Part shown: in pieces, positions 34,553-43,639 of the stretch
Layout of the letters: each line of letters begins with the position of its first letter
Position numbering within the stretch: the stretch's first letter is position 1
Assembly (NCBI GenBank): GCA_023663635.1
Contig: JAMPHD010000008.1
Coordinates: 49,411 to 113,410 of the forward strand
Direction of reading: 5' to 3'
DNA from: Acetatifactor muris
GTDB taxonomy: Bacteria > Bacillota > Clostridia > Lachnospirales > Lachnospiraceae
DNA: 64,000 nucleotides
Notes under the pieces: generated by a model
What the model was told of the DNA's origin: nothing
The model's database searches: none
What the model saw: the letters and a program-made list of their open reading frames with translations, nothing else
Program-made: the position numbers and the translations under genes

Positions 34553-35444
34553 GAGATTGCGCATTTATTTTAAGGAAATGTACCCGATCATCCCCCGGTT
34601 GGCTTTGGGTTTTATCGTCTTTTTGGAAATTCATTTTATTGTTCTGCTGAACCATGGAGTGACGGATTTTCAGGTAGGCATTCAGGAGCTGATCGGCGGT
34701 TTTACGGTGTTCAGCTTTCTGTTATGGCTGCGGATAGCGGATGATTTTAAGGATTATGAGTTGGATTGCAGACTGTTTGCGCATCGGCCGCTTCCCTCCG
34801 GACGGGTCAAAAAGAAAGATCTGGCGATCTTCGTGAGTGTACTGATCGCCGTGACGGTGCTCATCAATCTGGTCTTTATGAATAATTTCGGATTCTTTTT
34901 GTTTTTGTATATTTATGGGACTCTGATGTCTCTGTGGTTTTTTCATAAGAAAAAGATTCAAAAGAGTCTGCCCCTGGCGCTGGTGACACATAATCCGGTG
35001 CAGATGATCATGAATATTTATATTATTTCGTTCACCTGTATCAAGTATGATCTGCCCGCGTTTGACCTGACCAATTTTCTGGCGGCGTGGACGTTGTATT
35101 TTCCCGCGTTGATATGGGAGGTATCCCGCAAGATACGCGCGCCGAAAGATGAGACGGAATATGTGACCTACTCCAAGCTGTTCGGTTACAAAAAGTCCAC
35201 GTGGTTTGTTTTGATACTGACGTTGGTGGATATTTTGACGAATGTGCTTTTGGTTTGGAATCTGAATCTGATATCCGTGGCGGCGCTGTTGATAAATGTT
35301 GCCTGGATGACTTGGAAGTTCCTGGATTTCATGAAAGATCCCACGCGATACAAGATCGTGGATAAGGTGGAGCGATACACTTACATACAGGAGAGCATCA
35401 TGCTCCTGACGATCGTGGTCTATCTGCTTGTGGGGCGGATCTGA
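34545..35444 (+). CDS. UbiA-family prenyltransferase-like membrane protein
   Basis: The 299-residue protein has eight or nine helices and the two aspartate motifs of UbiA enzymes: RIADDFKDYELD (about residues 63-74, first metal-binding motif) and a second in EVSRKIRAPKDETEYVTYSK (about 187-206). UbiA enzymes transfer an isoprenoid chain to an acceptor. The acceptor here is unknown. GGAGGGAGG precedes ATG 34545, inside the end of psd (eight-base overlap). The context suggests prenylation of a lipid or headgroup. Confidence 0.85.
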   Translation: MFKRLRIYFKEMYPIIPRLALGFIVFLEIHFIVLLNHGVTDFQVGIQELIGGFTVFSFLLWLRIADDFKDYELDCRLFAHRPLPSGRVKKKDLAIFVSVLIAVTVLINLVFMNNFGFFLFLYIYGTLMSLWFFHKKKIQKSLPLALVTHNPVQMIMNIYIISFTCIKYDLPAFDLTNFLAAWTLYFPALIWEVSRKIRAPKDETEYVTYSKLFGYKKSTWFVLILTLVDILTNVLLVWNLNLISVAALLINVAWMTWKFLDFMKDPTRYKIVDKVERYTYIQESIMLLTIVVYLLVGRI

Positions 35445-35496
35445 GAGACAAGTGATCTCGAGAGACAGACGGAGTGAATGGAGTCGGCGAAGTTAG

Positions 35497-37881
35497 ATGA
35501 AAGCGTATAATCTGCAGCGTCTTAAGGATAATTGCATAGCGGTGCCCGATTTTGTGACGGTGGATCAGGAATTGTGGGCGCGTTTGTCCGCGCAGGGACA
35601 GGATGCCTGGGAGGCGATATTGCCGCAGGGGGAGTTTTGGGCGGTGCGTTCCTCCTACAGTGGAGAGGACGGAAAACAGACTTCCTATGCAGGACAATTT
35701 GACACTCTCCTGAATATACGAAGGGCGGATGTTCCGGAGGCAGTGCGGAAAGTGATGGCGAGCCTTGAGGGAGAGCGGATTCGGCGTTATGAAAAAGCGC
35801 GGGGCGCGAGGACGCGCTCAGGTCATGGTGGAAACGATGGGAACAGAATGCGGGTCATTGTGCAGAAAATGGTGCAGGCCGAGATGTCAGGCGTGCTTTT
35901 TACCGCGAATCCCATGGGACTGATGAACGAGATGGTGATCGTGGTCGGAGAGGGCTTGGGAGAGCTGGTGGTGGAGGACCGCACGCAGGTCACCACCTGT
36001 TACTATAATACGACGGATCATCTCTATTACTGCAGTCGGCAGCAGGATTCACCGGAGCTTTCGGATGCCCGAATCCGTGAACTGACGACAGTGGGTGCCC
36101 GGATCCATGAGTTGTTCGGCCGGGAGATGGATATAGAGTTTGCCATAGAGAAGGACAGACTGTGGATCTTACAGGCGCGCCCCATCACCGCGATGAAAGA
36201 CGGACTGGAGATCATTTTGGACAACAGCAATATTGTGGAGAGTTATCCCGGAGTGACCCTGCCGCTCTCTCAAAGCTTTGTCTCGGAGATTTATTACGGG
36301 GTGTTTCGGAGCTGTCTGCTGCGGTTGACGGGTGAGCCGAAGACGGTGAAACGGATGGACGGGCTGCTGCGCAGGATGGTGGACTCGGCAAACGGAAGAG
36401 TATATTATCGCATCAGCAACTGGTACAGTTTTTTGAAATTTCTGCCCTTTTCGGGAAAGATCATTCCCATTTGGCAGGAGATGTTGGGGGTGCGGGAGCG
36501 CCGCGTCACAAGGGAAAACGGCCTTAAAAATGACGCACATGTCGGAAACAGGACTAAATGGAGAGTCACCCGATCCTTTTTCCGGCTCCTCCGCACATGT
36601 CCCGCGGAGATGAAGAACTTGAATCAATATTTTGCGCAAGTCCTTCCCGTCTATCGGGAGCAGATAGAGAAAGCTCGGGACGGAGAGGATCTCTTGGAAC
36701 TTTACGGGCGGATCAGGACCGAGCTGTGTGCCCGTTGGGATATCACGTTGGTCAATGATATGTACACGTTTCTGTATACTGCCGCGGCCCGCAAATTCCA
36801 TGCGGCGGATTTGGCCGGCGTAAAGAAATTGGAGAGCATGAGACCTGTGAGAGCAGTGCGGAAACTGGCGGAGATCGCTCAGAGATACGGCTTGGAAAGC
36901 GCGGAGTACGAACGCATGGAGAGCCGGTATATCGAGCGATACGGAGATCGCTGCCCGGAGGAATTGAAATTGGAGACCCATACGTTCCGCACGCATCCGG
37001 AGCTCTTGCGGGCTTATGTGGAGCAATTGACGCGCAGTGATGCCGTGGCGGCGGACAGAGGGATAGGTCGTGCCGGCAGTGCAGATCGTAACGGCAGTGC
37101 AATGCGGATTCGGAATGCCGGCCGTCTTAAGACGGGCTGTGCCGGAATGGCGAGGAACAGAGCAAGGCATCGGGAGTCCGGTGTGCTGCGCCGGGCCAAA
37201 CTGGGTATCCGTAACAGGGAGATCTCCCGTATGAACAGGAGTCGCATCTTTGGCATGACCAGAGAAATCTTCCTGAAGATAGGAGAGTGGATGGTCCAAA
37301 ACGGCCGGTTGCGGGACAGGGAGGATATTTTTTATCTCTTTTTGGACGAGGTTCGGGAAAGTGTGCGAAACGGCGGCTCCTGCGGGGAGTTGGTGGAGAG
37401 TCGGAAACAGGAATATGACGCATATGTCACTTTGCCCGCGTATTCCAGACTGATCTTTCGCGGAGAGGTGTTTGATAAACAGGTGCGGGAGAGGATATCC
37501 GTCCGGTTTTGTCCGGAGGAGGAACGGGGGGAGGCATCCTGTCTGTACGGTACACCTTGTTCCCCCGGTGTGGTGCGGGGAGAGGTATTGGTGGTGGAGC
37601 GCCCCCAAGAGACCTTGGATGCCGGAAATCGGATCTTGGTGACCAAAATGACGGACCCCGGCTGGGTGTTCCTGATCCACCGGTCGGCCGGGATCATAGC
37701 GGAGAAAGGTTCCCTTCTCTCCCATACGGCAATTATCACCCGCGAGCTTGGCAAGCCCGCAGTGGTCGGATTGTCCCATGCGATGGAGCTGTTGCGCACG
37801 GGAGATGAGGTGGAATTGGACGGAGACGCGGGAACGGTGCGCGTTTTACGAAGAGCAGAGAAAAGGGAGGAATACCAATGA
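35497..37881 (+). CDS. Rph-like ATP-dependent dikinase (PEP-synthase family)
   Basis: The 794-residue protein has an N-terminal ATP-grasp domain of the pyruvate/water dikinase family (FWAVRSSYSGEDGKQTSYAG, VIVQKMVQAEMSGVLFTANP, ILQARPIT) and a central helical region. At the very C-terminus is the swivelling phospho-histidine domain (GTPCSPGVVRG, EKGSLLSHTAIITRELGKPA, catalytic His near residue 744). The PEP-binding TIM barrel is missing. This is the layout of rifampin phosphotransferases, which phosphorylate a small molecule using ATP to give AMP and phosphate. Residues 520-575 are a low-complexity Arg/Gly/Asn-rich insert. In this operon the substrate is more likely a lipid or headgroup precursor than a drug. 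Confidence 0.85.
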   Translation: MKAYNLQRLKDNCIAVPDFVTVDQELWARLSAQGQDAWEAILPQGEFWAVRSSYSGEDGKQTSYAGQFDTLLNIRRADVPEAVRKVMASLEGERIRRYEKARGARTRSGHGGNDGNRMRVIVQKMVQAEMSGVLFTANPMGLMNEMVIVVGEGLGELVVEDRTQVTTCYYNTTDHLYYCSRQQDSPELSDARIRELTTVGARIHELFGREMDIEFAIEKDRLWILQARPITAMKDGLEIILDNSNIVESYPGVTLPLSQSFVSEIYYGVFRSCLLRLTGEPKTVKRMDGLLRRMVDSANGRVYYRISNWYSFLKFLPFSGKIIPIWQEMLGVRERRVTRENGLKNDAHVGNRTKWRVTRSFFRLLRTCPAEMKNLNQYFAQVLPVYREQIEKARDGEDLLELYGRIRTELCARWDITLVNDMYTFLYTAAARKFHAADLAGVKKLESMRPVRAVRKLAEIAQRYGLESAEYERMESRYIERYGDRCPEELKLETHTFRTHPELLRAYVEQLTRSDAVAADRGIGRAGSADRNGSAMRIRNAGRLKTGCAGMARNRARHRESGVLRRAKLGIRNREISRMNRSRIFGMTREIFLKIGEWMVQNGRLRDREDIFYLFLDEVRESVRNGGSCGELVESRKQEYDAYVTLPAYSRLIFRGEVFDKQVRERISVRFCPEEERGEASCLYGTPCSPGVVRGEVLVVERPQETLDAGNRILVTKMTDPGWVFLIHRSAGIIAEKGSLLSHTAIITRELGKPAVVGLSHAMELLRTGDEVELDGDAGTVRVLRRAEKREEYQ

Positions 37882-38948
37882 GTCTGAAGGTTGTGATCTT
37901 TCAACGGGAGGAGAACTATATCCGAAAGTTTCTCTCCTGTCCGGACATATTATATACAAAATATGAGCGCACGCAGGACAAAAAGACGGAGAGGGCATTG
38001 TTGACGGGCACACATTGTCTGAGCAATGACGCGGAGGTCTGGGGCGCTCTGGTGCTCACGGAGAAGGGGGAAGCTCTGGCCCGCTGCGCGATCACTTATT
38101 ACGAGGGCGACGACAGGGGATTTTTTGGATTTTTTGAGTGCTGTAAAAATCAGGAGGTCTGCCATCGCCTGATGGAGGCCGTAAAACGGCATGCCGCGCA
38201 GCAGGGCAAAAAGACTCTGGTCGGTCCGGTGGACGCGTCCTTTTGGATCGGATACCGTTTCAAGACGGATCATTTCGACCGGCCGTATACTGCGGAGCCG
38301 TACAATAAAGAATATTATCCCGCGCTTTTGGAGGCGGAAGGTTTCACGGTTTGGGAGGAATACTGCTCCAACAGATATCGCCTGATTGAGCCGGATTATA
38401 CCAATGCCAAGGCGCAGGAGCGCATGCAGAAACGTTTTAGGGAGGGCTATGTGGTGCGCAGTCCCAAGAGAAGGGAGTTTCGCCGCTGCCTAAAGGAAAT
38501 TTATCACCTGATCGTTGAGCTTTATAAGGATTTTCCCGCTTATAAACCCATTGCGGAGAAACAGTTTCTTAAGATGTTCGGCAAACTGAAACATGTGTTG
38601 GTGTGGGACATGGTGAAATTGGCCTATAAAGACGGAAAGACAGTGGGATTTTTCGTAACGGTCCCCAATTACGGCAATCTGTTGTCAGGATCCGTAACAC
38701 CTGTCAGGCTGGCGCAGATCCTGCACATCCGCAGAAAACCGAAAGAATATATTCTCCTGTATCTGGGGGCGGACAGAGAGCATTTGGGAGTGGGATCCCT
38801 GCTCGCGACCTGTATTCAGGAGGAACTGCAAAAGCGGCAGTGCCGTTCCGTGGGTGCCCTGATACAAAAGGGTAAGGTTACGGGAAGTTATTTTGCCGAC
38901 TTGGTGGAGGATACCTGCAGATATGTACTGTTGACGACACCATTGTAA
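37878..38948 (+). CDS. GNAT-like acyltransferase
   Basis: The 356-residue protein overlaps the dikinase stop in ATGA. It has the features of a double GNAT protein. An N-terminal half has ALVLTEKGEALARCAITYYE and DDRGFFGFFECCKNQEVCHR with LMEAVKRHAAQQGKKTLVGP. A C-terminal half has VWDMVKLAYKDGKTVGFFVT. This is a common lineage of GNAT-like proteins with an uncertain donor. It may acylate a headgroup or intermediate of the pathway; the reaction is not shown by sequence. Confidence 0.75.
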   Translation: MSLKVVIFQREENYIRKFLSCPDILYTKYERTQDKKTERALLTGTHCLSNDAEVWGALVLTEKGEALARCAITYYEGDDRGFFGFFECCKNQEVCHRLMEAVKRHAAQQGKKTLVGPVDASFWIGYRFKTDHFDRPYTAEPYNKEYYPALLEAEGFTVWEEYCSNRYRLIEPDYTNAKAQERMQKRFREGYVVRSPKRREFRRCLKEIYHLIVELYKDFPAYKPIAEKQFLKMFGKLKHVLVWDMVKLAYKDGKTVGFFVTVPNYGNLLSGSVTPVRLAQILHIRRKPKEYILLYLGADREHLGVGSLLATCIQEELQKRQCRSVGALIQKGKVTGSYFADLVEDTCRYVLLTTPL

Positions 38949-39025
38949 AAATTGCATAAATACCTCTTTCGTTGGAAAACCTAGGAAGAAAGTATCAGGC
39001 GTGCGGACACGGGAAAGAGGCGGAT

Positions 39026-40435
39026 ATGCGACAGAATGCGGAGACCACGGATCACGGGAGACCCTTTGGAATCAGAGATAAAGTCGGATACATGTTTGGC
39101 GACTTTGGCAATGATTTTACCTTTATCTTTGCGAGCAATTTTCTCATGGTGTATTTTGTAAAGGTGTTGGGTATCCCGGGGGTCGTGGCGGGCATTCTGT
39201 TTTTGATTGCCAGAATTGTGGACGCGTGCACGGATGTGATCATGGGACGGATCGTGGACCGTATGCCGCCCACCCCGGAGGGACGGTTTCGCCCTTGGAT
39301 CAGGCGGATGTGCGTGCCCGTGGCGGTGGCGGGTGTCCTGATGTACGGCTATTTTGTGAGAGACTGGCCCTATGGGGCCAAGCTGCTCTATGTGTCATTG
39401 ACTTATCTGCTCTGGGGAAGCGTCTGTTACACGGCCATCAACATTCCCTATGGCTCCATGGCCGCGGTGATCAGCGCGGAGGCCGGAGACAGGGCCTCTC
39501 TTTCCGTCTGCCGCAGTGTGGGAACGGCTCTTGCCGGTATCGTTATCGGCACTCTGGGGCCTCTGATCGTCTACGGCGAGGATGCGGTCGGCAATCAGAT
39601 TGTATATCCCATGCGCTTGGTGGTCATGTCGGTGATCTTCGGGATCTGTGCCGTCATCTGTTATCTGTTGTGCTATCATCTCTGCACGGAGCGCGTGCAT
39701 CCGGAATCCGGGAGTGAAAAAAATTCGTCCGCGGGAGAGTTGGCGGGGAGCCTTATGCGGAACAGGCCGCTCCTGGCGTTGGTGGGGGCCGCCATGGCGT
39801 TGCTGTCGGCCACGTTGATCGGACAGGGTATGAACAATTACCTGTTTATGGATTATTTCCGCAACGCGAAGGCGATCTCTGTGTTGCATTTTGTCACCAT
39901 GGGAGGAATGCTGGCGCTTGCGCCCTTTGTCCGGAGGATATCCGCAAAGTTCGGCAAGAAGGAGGCCGGAGCCGCGGGAATGTTGTTGACAGGCGTTCTG
40001 TATCTGTTGCTCTTTTTCCTGAGAGTCCGCAATATAGGGACCTATATCTTTCTGTATTTTATCGCCACTTTAGGCATCAGCTATTTCAATATGATCATCT
40101 GGGCATTTATCACGGACATCATCGATCATCAGGAGGTGGTCACCGGGAACCGGGAGGACGGTACGGTGTATGCCGCCTATTCCTTTGCGAGAAAATTGGG
40201 ACAGGCTCTGGCCGGAGGCGCGGGCGGATTCATCCTGACGGCCATCGGCTATGTGTCCGGGGCGTCTGCGCAGACCGTGGAGGTGACGGAGCGGATTTAC
40301 ACCATCGCCACGTTGGTGCCGGGCATTGGTTATCTGTTGGTCTTTCTAACCATGCAGCTGTTCTATCCGCTCACCCGGCGAACGGTGGAACAAAATGCGG
40401 CAATTTTGCGGGAGCGAAGGGGACGGGGAAGATGA
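39026..40435 (+). CDS. GPH-family (MelB-like) sugar-cation symporter
   Basis: The 469-residue transporter has twelve membrane helices and the glycoside-pentoside-hexuronide family signature near the start (GYMFGDFGNDFTFIFASNFL, then ARIVDACTDVIMGRIVDR). It usually imports glycosides with a cation. AAAGAGG precedes ATG 39026; a TTG at 38972 is a poorer alternative. Its stop overlaps the next gene by four bases. A sugar transporter at the end of a lipid operon may import or flip a sugar-containing compound. Confidence 0.9.
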   Translation: MRQNAETTDHGRPFGIRDKVGYMFGDFGNDFTFIFASNFLMVYFVKVLGIPGVVAGILFLIARIVDACTDVIMGRIVDRMPPTPEGRFRPWIRRMCVPVAVAGVLMYGYFVRDWPYGAKLLYVSLTYLLWGSVCYTAINIPYGSMAAVISAEAGDRASLSVCRSVGTALAGIVIGTLGPLIVYGEDAVGNQIVYPMRLVVMSVIFGICAVICYLLCYHLCTERVHPESGSEKNSSAGELAGSLMRNRPLLALVGAAMALLSATLIGQGMNNYLFMDYFRNAKAISVLHFVTMGGMLALAPFVRRISAKFGKKEAGAAGMLLTGVLYLLLFFLRVRNIGTYIFLYFIATLGISYFNMIIWAFITDIIDHQEVVTGNREDGTVYAAYSFARKLGQALAGGAGGFILTAIGYVSGASAQTVEVTERIYTIATLVPGIGYLLVFLTMQLFYPLTRRTVEQNAAILRERRGRGR

Positions 40436-41400
40436 TAACGGATTGGAGGGACATTCAGATCCATATGGCGATTCAAAACGGTCGGGCGATTCTGGAGCTG
40501 TTCCTGCCCGAGGGAGAGGGGGAATATTTTCTGATCTGTCTCAAGGATGCGGAGGGACGGTTGGCGTTCCACTGTATGCATCCCGTGAAGGAGGAAGATC
40601 CCTGTGTGATACAGTTGATGCACCCGCAATTATGGCAGGGGACGGAGCATCCGTATCTGTATCAATTGGAAATTTATGGAGAAAATTTTCGACAGTTGGT
40701 TCGGGCGCATTTACCCATAATGAAAATGACAGGGACGTCAGAAATTGGATTTGCCCTCAATGACAGATCGTTTATACCCAGAGAAGTGTATTATGAATGC
40801 GCGGACCCCCTCTATCGGGGAGGGGAGGAACTGCCGTCCCGGGAGCAGATCCGCCACAGATTGCGGCAGTTGGCGCAAATGGGAGCCAACACTATCGTCT
40901 TGCGGGAAGAGCCAAAAGCACCCAGGGAAAATAAAAAGGATATAATGACAGATGTGTCGGAAATATCGCGACATGTCCTGGGAGAACTCTGTGACGAGAC
41001 AGGGTTATTGTTCAGGGTGGGAAAATGTGTGGATCCCGGCTCTGAAATCGGATGCGGAGCCGGGTCCGGGCCTGCGGCCTGTGTCCGAGGGGAGGAGCTG
41101 TTCCTGGAAAACGGCATCCCCACAGCGGCCTATTATCTGCAGAAGGCCCGTTGGAGCACAGAGCCTTTTGTCTATATCCCGCTGAAAAGTCTGCACAGAC
41201 AAGCCAACGGGCTGTTTGGCATCACCGTATACAGCAACTGCAGGAAAGTGGCATTGATCCTGAACGGCCGAATCTTCGGTTTTCAGAGTGGAGGTCCGGA
41301 GCTGCTCTTTCAGGATATTCCAGTGAAAACTTTTCCGGTCTGTCTGGCAGCGGAGGCGGAAGGGTGCAACATGTCCGTCACCTGTTACTCTCACGGCTGA
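40432..41400 (+). CDS. Glycoside hydrolase family 2-like fragment without catalytic core
   Basis: The 322-residue protein resembles parts of family 2 beta-glycosidases. The N-terminal part has a jelly-roll and immunoglobulin-like stretch (HPQLWQGTEHPYLYQLEI), then a short barrel-start segment (LRQLAQMGANTIVLREE), then a C-terminal domain (GLFGITVYSNCRKVALILNG). The acid/base and nucleophile Glu motifs of GH2 enzymes are not seen, and the barrel is too short. It is probably a non-catalytic sugar-binding derivative or a degraded enzyme. There is no signal peptide. Its end overlaps vanT on the other strand by 23 bases. Confidence 0.6.
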   Translation: MITDWRDIQIHMAIQNGRAILELFLPEGEGEYFLICLKDAEGRLAFHCMHPVKEEDPCVIQLMHPQLWQGTEHPYLYQLEIYGENFRQLVRAHLPIMKMTGTSEIGFALNDRSFIPREVYYECADPLYRGGEELPSREQIRHRLRQLAQMGANTIVLREEPKAPRENKKDIMTDVSEISRHVLGELCDETGLLFRVGKCVDPGSEIGCGAGSGPAACVRGEELFLENGIPTAAYYLQKARWSTEPFVYIPLKSLHRQANGLFGITVYSNCRKVALILNGRIFGFQSGGPELLFQDIPVKTFPVCLAAEAEGCNMSVTCYSHG

Positions 41401-43639
41401 CGACAGATGAGCGAAGGGTTCCGGTAAGGCGACTTCCCAGACGGCTCAACAGTTCGTTGGTGATGGTGTCCGAGGCCTCCGCCAAGTCATAGGCGCTAAT
41501 CTCCTGGTCTTCAGAGACTCCGATCAGCACGGCGGTGTCTCCGGGCGATACGTCCGGAATTGCCGTGACGTCCACCAGAGTCTGATCCATGCAGATACAT
41601 CCGATGATGGGCGCCCTGTGTCCGCGGATCAACACATGTCCTTTGCCGCAGGAGAGGCTGCGGGGAATGCCGTCTGCATAACCGATGGACAGGACGGCGA
41701 TCCTGCGGTCGGCGGGAGCGGTGTATTGCAACCCGTATCCTGCGCTCTCTCCGGCATAGAGTTCCTTTATCAATGCGACTCTCGCCTTGACGGACAATAC
41801 GGGGGCAAGAGAGACCGGACAGTCGGCGAGATCTTTTCGGCGGCTCAGGACGCCGTAGAGAGCAATGCCCGTCCGCGCGTAATCTCCCGCGAACTGCGGA
41901 TAACGCAGGAGACCATAGCTGGCCAAAAGATGAATTTTGCCACAGGAAAAGCCCTTGGCCTCCAGATTTGCCACGGCGGCATAAAAGGCTGCCGCCTGAG
42001 TCTTGGTAAACAGCACATCCCGCGGCGTGGATTCTTCGTCCGCGCACAGATGCGTGTATGTACCCGTCACAATGAGATTGGGACGGGAGTAAATATACTG
42101 CAGATCTTCCCTGTTCTCACAGCGTTCTCCCAGACGGCGCATCCCCGTGTCTATTTTCACATGCACTTTTATTTTTCTGCCATAGGCATTCAAAAGTTCC
42201 GCGTAGGAGCGGTCGATGAGAGTCTGCGTGAGCCGGTATCTTCTGAGCAGCGGAAATTGCCGGGGATGGGTGTAGCCCAGGATCAAAATTTCACCCCGGA
42301 TGCCATGGCGGCGCAGTTTCACGCCCTCCTCGAGGGAGGCGACAGCAAAGGAGCGGATGCGCAGCCGGTTCAGTTCCCTTGCGATCAATACCGCGCCATG
42401 CCCATAGGCGTTAGCTTTGACCACCGGCATCAGTTGACAGCCCTCGGGCAGGAGGCTCTGCAGAGCAGCCACGTTCGCGCGGAGGTTGTCCATATCCAAC
42501 TCGATCCAGGCGCGGCCATACGCAAATTGTCGTCCTTTTGTCCAGTTCCGGGCGCGGCCCTGCACAAATTGTCGTTCTTCCGTCCGGTTCCGGGCACGGC
42601 TCTGCGCAGCGGGGCGGGCAGCAGTCCTCTGCCACAGGATTCGCGCGATTTTCACCGCCCTGCCCCATGCTGTGGCGCAGATCAGAGAGAGTATGCACAC
42701 CGCGAGGTAGTGCAGCAGACTGTTGTCCACAAGCAGAGATTCCTGCCGGAAAAGTTTGGCGGCACCCCGCACCGCGACAATGCACAGAGGATGTATCACA
42801 TAGACACAAGTGGCGATGCCGCGCAGTGTTCTGACGGACCGGAAACGGAGAGTCAACAGGATCCGAAACAGGAAGTACATACAGGGCAGCAGGCTGACAT
42901 ACATACTGTCATGTCGGGGCAATCCCATGTGATGTACGAGGAATCCCTCCACACACAGGGCTGTCAGAGACAAGGTCAATCCCGCCGCCAACACGGATTT
43001 TTTGAAAGACTTATGACTTCGTCGGATGCCGATGCCCATGATGAGAAAGATGGGGGCATAGAAAATGCCGTTTCTGGTGTAGGAGAACAGGGAAAACAGG
43101 ATTTCGTACAAGCTCTGCAGAAATATGTTGTTTTGGGTCAGGCCGTAATAACTGTCCCCCAACAGGCCGAATCCGTATAATATGAGACTGATCGCCGTCA
43201 CCGCTTTGAAAGAGAGTCTTCGGAGCAGCAGGGATATCGCGCACACACCCGTCAGACAGGCCGGCAGATACCAGAGGTGGTAGAAGGTGCCGTCAAAGAG
43301 CAGTATTCGGCAATATCCTCCGATGTCGAGTCCCTGAAAATGTCCCGCGTATAGATTCACGGGCAGATAGAGAAGAACAGCGATGCCATACAGCCGCAAG
43401 AGTTTGCCGAGAAACGGAAGGAGCGGCCTGTCCTGCAGAAAATATCCGGTCCTCATGAGGAAAAACGGCACCGCCACGCGGGCGAGGATCCGGGTCCACA
43501 CAAGGTCCGCGGTGCCGCTAAAGGAAGTCAGGGGTGAAGTGTGGATGGCGATGACGCACAGGGAGGCAAAGAGCCCGAACAGGTCCAAACCGCCGAGGGA
43601 GGCCGGAATTGCCGAGGGTGCTTTTTTAGTATTGCTCAT
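41378..43639 (-). CDS. vanT: Membrane-bound serine/alanine racemase, VanT type
   Basis: The 753-residue fusion has an N-terminal acyltransferase-3-like membrane domain of ten or so helices (about residues 10-345). The C-terminal part is a PLP-dependent alanine racemase domain (about 375-740), with the PLP lysine in MPVVKANAYGHGA (about 397) and RLGER and GCICMDQTLVDVT motifs. VanT makes D-serine for D-Ala-D-Ser peptidoglycan ends. GGAGT lies seven bases before ATG 43639, which overlaps the ligase gene by 14 bases. The linker between domains holds a 14-residue tandem repeat not expected in VanT. Confidence 0.92.
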   Translation of the reverse strand: MSNTKKAPSAIPASLGGLDLFGLFASLCVIAIHTSPLTSFSGTADLVWTRILARVAVPFFLMRTGYFLQDRPLLPFLGKLLRLYGIAVLLYLPVNLYAGHFQGLDIGGYCRILLFDGTFYHLWYLPACLTGVCAISLLLRRLSFKAVTAISLILYGFGLLGDSYYGLTQNNIFLQSLYEILFSLFSYTRNGIFYAPIFLIMGIGIRRSHKSFKKSVLAAGLTLSLTALCVEGFLVHHMGLPRHDSMYVSLLPCMYFLFRILLTLRFRSVRTLRGIATCVYVIHPLCIVAVRGAAKLFRQESLLVDNSLLHYLAVCILSLICATAWGRAVKIARILWQRTAARPAAQSRARNRTEERQFVQGRARNWTKGRQFAYGRAWIELDMDNLRANVAALQSLLPEGCQLMPVVKANAYGHGAVLIARELNRLRIRSFAVASLEEGVKLRRHGIRGEILILGYTHPRQFPLLRRYRLTQTLIDRSYAELLNAYGRKIKVHVKIDTGMRRLGERCENREDLQYIYSRPNLIVTGTYTHLCADEESTPRDVLFTKTQAAAFYAAVANLEAKGFSCGKIHLLASYGLLRYPQFAGDYARTGIALYGVLSRRKDLADCPVSLAPVLSVKARVALIKELYAGESAGYGLQYTAPADRRIAVLSIGYADGIPRSLSCGKGHVLIRGHRAPIIGCICMDQTLVDVTAIPDVSPGDTAVLIGVSEDQEISAYDLAEASDTITNELLSRLGSRLTGTLRSSVVSRESNR
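42509..42603 (-). repeat. 42-bp tandem repeat in the vanT linker
   Basis: Units at 42509-42550 and 42551-42592 are about 85 percent identical, and a third partial unit starts at 42593. They encode GRARNRTEERQFVQ and GRARNWTKGRQFAY, a basic linker between the membrane and racemase domains. The reading frame is kept because the period is a multiple of three. Confidence 0.8.

Noticed and set aside
36169..37779. 536-codon minus-strand ORF
   Set aside because: Antisense to the dikinase; no recognisable domain and no ribosome site.
35497..37881. Phosphoenolpyruvate synthase (ppsA) as the name for the dikinase
   Set aside because: The His domain is at the C-terminal end and the PEP-binding barrel is absent, so the Rph-like layout fits better.
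41618..43180. 520-codon plus-strand ORF
   Set aside because: Antisense to vanT, whose racemase motifs are unmistakable.
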